Origin: DATDCV01 sp036524155
Lineage (GTDB): Bacteria; Verrucomicrobiota; Verrucomicrobiia; Limisphaerales; UBA8199
DNA: 18,982 nt
Reading direction: 5' to 3'
NCBI GenBank assembly: GCA_036524155.1
Contig: DATDCV010000409.1
Span: 1-18,982 of the forward strand
Part shown: positions 16,869-18,982 of the stretch, piece by piece
How the letters are laid out: each line of letters starts with the position of its first letter
Numbering within the stretch: the first letter of the stretch is position 1
Notes under the pieces: generated by a model
What the model saw: the letters and a program-made list of their open reading frames with translations, nothing else
Told to the model about the DNA's origin: nothing
The model's database searches: none
Made by a program: the position numbers and the translations under genes

Positions 16869-17905
16869 GGGACCCTCCTGAATCGTGTATTGGCCAGTAG
16901 GGCTTCCAGCCCGAACAAGCCCGCCGCGGCCAGCAACGGCCATTGAAACAAAGGACGATATGTCGTGAAACGGCGGAGCTTCACTTCCGTCTTCTCGAGC
17001 CGATCGATCTCACTGTAGATCCGCCGCAGTTCCTGGCGATTGGTGGCACGGTACGATTTGCCGCGGGAAAGGGCTGACATCTTGCCCAGGACATCGTAAT
17101 TGGCGGGCTGGAGCATCATGCCGGGGATGATGTTTCCGCTCGCGTCGAGCTCGAGTTTGCCGGTGGACGGATTAAACTGGGGCAGCTCGCAGGGTTGCTC
17201 GATGCCTATCCCGATCGTGTAGACTTTGATGCCGAGTGCGGCGGCGATTTGGGCGGCCGGGACGGGATCGATCTCCCCCTTGTTATTGTCGCCGTCGGTC
17301 AACAAGATGATGATCCGGCTTTTGCTGTCCTTGAGGTCCTTGAGCCGCTTTGCGCCAGCCGCTGTCGCATCACCAATGGCTGTCCCCAGGTCGCGAATGA
17401 GGCCCACGTGGAGGCGGTGGAGGTTTTCGACGAGCCAGTCATGGTTCAGCGTGAGGGGGCTGGCGAGGTAGGGGACCGCCGAAAAAACGATCAGGCCAAG
17501 GCGGTCGCTCGGCCGCTTACGGATAAAATCTTCCAACACCTCGGACGCAATATCGAACCGAGAAATCCTTTCTTTTGGGGCTCCCATATCGAGAGCCATC
17601 ATCGACCAGGAGAGGTCCAGGACGAGCATGATCTCGACGCCGCTGGCCTGGGTTTCGGTGTGGTCGTTGGCGAAGCGAGGCCCGGCGAGCGCGATGATGC
17701 ACAGCCCGACCGTGAGAATTCGCAAAAACAACAAAAGACGCCCGACTGCCGCGCGCGCGGCCGCCCCCGCCGCCCGGGCAATGTCCGCGCTGGGGAACCG
17801 CAACGCCGACAACTTGCCGATGCGGCCATGTAGAAAGGCATAAACCGGCAACAGTGCGAGCAGCGCCAGCAACCACGGGTATTGGAATTGGAAATTGCTG
17901 TTCAC
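16865..17905 (-). CDS. batA: BatA, membrane-anchored VWA-domain protein
   Basis: The second VWA protein of the Bat complex. Its 346 residues comprise an N-terminal membrane helix (WLLALLALLPVYAFL, 11-25), another near 58-75 (LLFLRILTVGLCIIALAG), a VWA domain from about 90, and a final hydrophobic helix near residue 320. Metal-site residues are intact: D97-L-S99-W-S101, T175 in LGTAIG and D204 in LLTDGD. The GTG start at 17905 forms a GTGA overlap with the DUF4381-like stop and has AGGGAG at 17912-17917, six bases upstream. VWA sequence features and gene order match BatA better than BatB for this first copy. Confidence 0.93.
   Translation of the reverse strand: MNSNFQFQYPWLLALLALLPVYAFLHGRIGKLSALRFPSADIARAAGAAARAAVGRLLLFLRILTVGLCIIALAGPRFANDHTETQASGVEIMLVLDLSWSMMALDMGAPKERISRFDIASEVLEDFIRKRPSDRLGLIVFSAVPYLASPLTLNHDWLVENLHRLHVGLIRDLGTAIGDATAAGAKRLKDLKDSKSRIIILLTDGDNNKGEIDPVPAAQIAAALGIKVYTIGIGIEQPCELPQFNPSTGKLELDASGNIIPGMMLQPANYDVLGKMSALSRGKSYRATNRQELRRIYSEIDRLEKTEVKLRRFTTYRPLFQWPLLAAAGLFGLEALLANTRFRRVP
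16874..16879 (-). promoter_or_regulatory. Shine-Dalgarno site fixing the batB start
   Basis: AGGAGG on the minus strand, five bases before GTG 16868. It identifies this GTG rather than the upstream in-frame start at 16943. Confidence 0.8.
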
Positions 17906-18702
17906 GGCGTGCTCCCTGCCGTGGAAGGCGGGCTCGGCTCCGCAGTCTGACCAGGTGGAGATGATTGGCTACTCGCAGCCAGGGCACGCAATTGTGCTCG
18001 TCGCGCCTCAGCGTCCGTCACCAGTCGGTCCGCCCGGGCTACGGCTCCCATCGGAGGCAGGCGCGGCGAAGGTGCAAACTTGCGCTCGTCGCATTCGCGT
18101 AAAAACAATGACACTTGCCGGGCAAGGTCCTGACCAGGTTCCTGCGCGGCATTCAACGAATTGCACAACTCAGCGGTGGTGTGCTCCCCTGGAGGCAGGC
18201 CAAACGCTGCGCCAAAATAGAGCCGGACAACCTGAGAAACGCGGCTCAGGATGGCGCCCGTCTCCGGTTGCTGGCGCAAGGATTCCAGCGCCTGGCGCGC
18301 TGCGGTCGCCGGAGGTACCGGAGGTGCCGGTTTTGGGCGCAGCAGGAACCAGATTGCTCCGGCGGCGACCAATAACAACACTACGCCCCCGGCTACCATC
18401 CAAAAACCGTACTGCTCCCATAGGCCGGCTGGGATCGGGCCCCGCGGCGGCCGCAGCGGCGGGATCTTCTCTTCGTCGGGGGTCGGTGCTGAGGCAGCGA
18501 GGGTGCTCAAGCTCAGAACAGCCAAACTAAGCCACACCAAAAGCCGAAACCCGAAATTCGAAATCGGAAATCCGGAACCCAAAAGCTGGAATGCGTCGCG
18601 GCCGGTGCTCAAGGCGCGGTTTTTAGACGTTTTCCCGCGGCGTGGGCCGGACACCCCGTGGGTCCGGCCTTCCCATTTCGGATTTCGGATTTTCAACATC
18701 AC
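17902..18702 (-). CDS. DUF4381-like membrane protein, with repeat-like N-terminal extension
   Basis: A companion protein of Bat/MoxR-VWA operons; molecular role unknown. The frame from GTG 18702 gives 266 residues. The body has a hydrophobic segment (LLVWLSLAVLSLSTLAASA), a membrane helix (FWMVAGGVVLLLVAAGAIWF) and a cytoplasmic part with TTAELCNSLNAAQ and LFLRECDERKFAPSPR, typical of DUF4381. It ends in a Ser/Pro/Thr-rich tail. AGGAG at 18709-18713 and a GTGA overlap with the DUF58 stop support a start at 18702 (or ATG 18699). However, residues 2 to about 55 are encoded by repeat-like intergenic DNA (KIRNPKWEG..., GFPISNFGFRL). GTG 18537, just before WLSLAVLSL, is the likely ancestral or alternative start, with no visible ribosome site. 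Confidence 0.8.
   Translation of the reverse strand: MMLKIRNPKWEGRTHGVSGPRRGKTSKNRALSTGRDAFQLLGSGFPISNFGFRLLVWLSLAVLSLSTLAASAPTPDEEKIPPLRPPRGPIPAGLWEQYGFWMVAGGVVLLLVAAGAIWFLLRPKPAPPVPPATAARQALESLRQQPETGAILSRVSQVVRLYFGAAFGLPPGEHTTAELCNSLNAAQEPGQDLARQVSLFLRECDERKFAPSPRLPPMGAVARADRLVTDAEARRAQLRALAASSQSSPPGQTAEPSPPSTAGSTP
18541..18698. repeat. Repeat-like insert with inverted GAAATCCGAAAT-type arms and central hairpin
   Basis: The left arm (about 18544-18577, containing CGAAATTCGAAATCGGAAAT) is mirrored by 18673-18693 (ATTTCGGATTTCGGATTTTC) in the opposite orientation. Between them lies a perfect 8-bp stem, GGCCGGAC 18645-18652 with GTCCGGCC 18662-18669. Such short periodic GAAATC units are typical of dispersed intergenic repeats; the assignment is by pattern, not by search. 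It falls between the start and the hydrophobic segment of the DUF4381-like gene and keeps the frame open. Confidence 0.55.
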
Positions 18703-18982
18703 CCTCGTCTCCTGCCTCGCCGGGTTTCAAAAAAGCGCTGGAGCGTTTGGGCGAAGGGTTCGGCAGTGCTAAAGCTGAGGGTGTCGACGCCCGCGCGGCG
18801 CATCGCGCGGTCCAACTCCGCCAGGCGCTCGGCATTGCTGCGGGCAAATTTTTCGCGGATGACTGCGCGGCTGGAATCGATTTCGAGCATCTCGCCGGTT
18901 TCGGCGTCCTCCACCGTTACGAGGCCACCGGGCGGCAGCACGCTCTCCCGCGGGTCATGCAAATGGATGCAAACCAGGTCGT
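18699..18982 (-). CDS. DUF58-domain protein (C-terminal part; 5' end beyond window)
   Basis: The visible 94 residues read without a stop from the right edge to TGA at 18699. They carry the DUF58 C-terminal pattern: DLVCIHLHDPRESVLPPGG, VEDAETGEMLEIDSS, an Arg/Glu-rich helix, and GVDTLSFSTAEPFAQTLQRF followed by FETRRGR. DUF58 proteins accompany MoxR ATPases and VWA proteins and probably help assemble or control the membrane complex. The stop overlaps the next start as GTGA. TTG 18962 is not a real start, since the conserved sequence continues upstream. A MoxR-type ATPase gene is the expected neighbour beyond the window. Confidence 0.92.
   Translation of the reverse strand, partial: DLVCIHLHDPRESVLPPGGLVTVEDAETGEMLEIDSSRAVIREKFARSNAERLAELDRAMRRAGVDTLSFSTAEPFAQTLQRFFETRRGRRRG
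18709..18713 (-). promoter_or_regulatory. Shine-Dalgarno site for the DUF4381-like gene
   Basis: AGGAG on the minus strand lies six bases before GTG 18702 and nine before ATG 18699. It argues that translation begins upstream of the repeat-like segment. The site lies within Arg codons of DUF58, so chance occurrence is possible. Confidence 0.55.

Noticed and set aside
16869..16943. Longer batB start at 16943
   Set aside because: It would overlap batA by 79 bases, and the added residues are the antiparallel-frame reading of the batA end; GTG 16868 has AGGAGG and a GTGA junction.
1..18982. tRNA, rRNA, CRISPR array, transposase or phage genes
   Set aside because: None seen on either strand: no cloverleaf-like segment, no regularly spaced repeats and no transposase or integrase motif.

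Overview
This window looks like chromosomal DNA of a GC-rich Gram-negative bacterium, most likely a member of the Verrucomicrobiota. That assignment is inferred from content: a large secreted LamG/fibronectin-like/FG-GAP protein, a secreted GH29 fucosidase, a LacI-family regulator, a Bat-type aerotolerance operon, and palindromic intergenic repeats of a style I associate with that phylum. No rRNA, tRNA, CRISPR array or complete insertion sequence was seen.

Layout. (1) Positions 1-2938, minus strand: the 5' portion of a very large secreted modular protein whose 3' end lies beyond the left edge. (2) Positions 2939-3841: about 900 bases without a credible gene, carrying a perfect 34-bp inverted repeat (REPIN-like) and an unexplained GC-rich stretch. 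(3) Positions 3842-10812, plus strand: a DsbD/ScsB-type thiol-disulfide transporter, a GH29 alpha-L-fucosidase, tlyA and nadK (overlapping), a LacI-family regulator, and a small membrane-anchored protein with a GspG-like C-terminus. (4) Positions 10896-18982, minus strand, read from right to left: DUF58 protein (5' end cut by the window), DUF4381-like membrane protein, BatA, BatB, BatC-like TPR protein, BatD, BatE-like TPR/SH3 protein, and an RsmB/NOP-type RNA m5C methyltransferase. These eight genes are nearly gapless and form one probable operon. The usual MoxR ATPase would be expected just outside the right edge.

How the genes relate. The Bat block probably makes an inner-membrane complex: two VWA proteins with intact metal-binding motifs, TPR partners, and a large Ig-like periplasmic protein. 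DUF58 and DUF4381 proteins are regular companions of such operons. The DsbD homologue would carry electrons to the periplasm. The fucosidase, the LamG protein and the LacI regulator suggest use of complex glycans, though no direct regulatory link is visible. tlyA-nadK is a housekeeping pair.

The most unusual observations are these. The Bat operon repeatedly uses GTGA stop/start overlaps. A repeat-like sequence lies in frame between a good Shine-Dalgarno/start at 18702 and the hydrophobic segment of the DUF4381-like protein. A perfect 34-bp inverted repeat lies upstream of dsbD. I found no clear evidence of a wholly new multi-gene system.
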